Source of the DNA: Omnitrophica WOR_2 bacterium RIFCSPLOWO2_01_FULL_41_12
GTDB lineage: Bacteria > Omnitrophota > Gorgyraeia > Gygaellales > Profunditerraquicolaceae
Length of the DNA: 6,614 nt
Direction of reading: 5' to 3'
Assembly (NCBI GenBank): GCA_001805765.1
Contig: MHGW01000003.1
Span: 6,135-12,748, forward strand
Part shown: positions 6,015-6,614 of the stretch, one piece after another
How the letters are laid out: each line of letters begins with the position of its first letter
How positions within the stretch are numbered: the stretch's first letter is position 1
Program-made: the position numbers and the translations under genes
Notes under the pieces: generated by a model
Database searches by the model: none
Told to the model about the DNA's origin: nothing
What the model saw: only the letters and a program-made list of their open reading frames with translations

Positions 6015-6614
6015 ATGAAGGAAAGATGGCGCAACGAAATAAAAGGCATTATTTTACTCGCCATAGGCCTGATAATTTTGGCCAGCCTGATTTCTTTTAC
6101 CCCTTTTGACCTTTTCTTTTATACCTCCCACCCCAATATCCCGCCAAAAAATTTTATCCGCACTTTCGGGGCATATCTAGCCGGTATAATCTTTTTTTTA
6201 TTCGGCTGGTCAGGTTATATTATACCGATATTAGTTTTATTTTTTTCCTTTCGGATATTCAAACAGCACAATCCGGATCTGCGTCTGCCTAAAATTATCG
6301 GGATTCTGGTTTTGTTGTTATCCGTCAGTTCCATTATCGGGATAATTACTTTTAAGAATGAAATAGTCAGGTTTTCCCGCGCCGGTTTCCTGGGTGCTCT
6401 ACTATCTAATTTTACGGTAACCTATTTTGGCAGATTAGGCGGATACATTATTTTTAGTACCTTTATTATTTTGTCCTTTGCCTTAGTGACCGAAGTTTTG
6501 CTCTCCTCGTTTTTTGTAAAATCCACAGAAAGATGCCGTTCCTTTATCAAATCCCTTTTTAGATTTAGGAGAAAAACCAGGCCTTTATTAGTAAAGACAG
6601 GGCAGCCTACTTTT
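6015..6614 (+). CDS. ftsK: FtsK/SpoIIIE-family DNA translocase, N-terminal membrane domain (3' partial)
   Basis: The frame is open from ATG 6015 to the window edge (200 codons), and an in-frame stop at 5991-5993 rules out a start further upstream. Four membrane segments are visible at about residues 11-28, 51-79, 94-112 and 141-167. The second contains the FtsK-like pattern FGAYLAG...LFGWSGYIIP, and the fourth begins with LGGYIIF. A basic stretch (RFRRKTR) then marks entry to the cytoplasmic linker. The motor and gamma DNA-reading domains would lie beyond the window. Family members sit at the division septum and pump chromosome ends, helping XerCD/dif resolution. The gene starts 5 nt after the pnp stop with no clear Shine-Dalgarno, suggesting translational coupling to pnp. 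The call rests on the membrane domain and its motifs, without the ATPase, so another four-TM protein cannot be fully excluded. Confidence 0.85.
   Translation, partial: MKERWRNEIKGIILLAIGLIILASLISFTPFDLFFYTSHPNIPPKNFIRTFGAYLAGIIFFLFGWSGYIIPILVLFFSFRIFKQHNPDLRLPKIIGILVLLLSVSSIIGIITFKNEIVRFSRAGFLGALLSNFTVTYFGRLGGYIIFSTFIILSFALVTEVLLSSFFVKSTERCRSFIKSLFRFRRKTRPLLVKTGQPTF

Noticed and set aside
6290..6350. Two further TATCGGGAT-like words resembling the hairpin A arm
   Set aside because: They lie in ftsK, encode Ile-Ile-Gly membrane residues, and lack a complementary arm.

Overview
The window carries housekeeping genes from a bacterium of moderate, slightly AT-rich composition, all on the + strand. 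In order they are a helicase-nuclease (5' end missing), a stand-alone response-regulator receiver, ribosomal protein S15, polynucleotide phosphorylase and the membrane domain of an FtsK/SpoIIIE translocase (3' end missing). The rpsO-pnp pair is common across bacteria, so it does not fix the phylum. The mix of genes would suit an uncultured, possibly anaerobic Gram-negative-type lineage (Omnitrophota or a relative is a guess). No tRNA, rRNA, CRISPR array or transposase gene was seen.

Positions 1-2907 encode a UvrD/PcrA-type SF1 helicase with a C-terminal PD-(D/E)XK nuclease and a four-cysteine Fe-S signature, the layout of end-resection motors such as AdnA/AdnB. A short 48-nt gap follows. It holds a near-consensus sigma70 promoter whose predicted start coincides with the ATG of the 127-aa receiver protein and has no Shine-Dalgarno, so that message is probably leaderless.

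The 243-nt gap at 3340-3582 is the most unusual part. It starts with a weak terminator, then a strong promoter (TTGACT, 17-nt spacer, TATAAT). Almost the whole expected rpsO leader is then a nested palindrome at 3411-3566: two related 43-nt hairpins in opposite orientation flank a central hairpin with a 13-bp perfect stem, all closed by a 5-bp stem. There are no unpaired junction bases, so it can be drawn as a four-way cloverleaf ending at the rpsO Shine-Dalgarno. It could be an RNA cis-regulator (for example S15 feedback), a MITE-like insertion, or an insertion that was co-opted.

rpsO begins at TTG behind a textbook Shine-Dalgarno. The 63-nt rpsO-pnp spacer contains two hairpins that share six bases and so cannot form together; the second has a short T-tract, which suggests partial termination or processing between the two genes. 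ftsK follows pnp after only 5 nt and is probably cotranscribed with it. The likely transcription units are the helicase with unseen upstream sequence, the receiver alone, and rpsO-pnp-ftsK.
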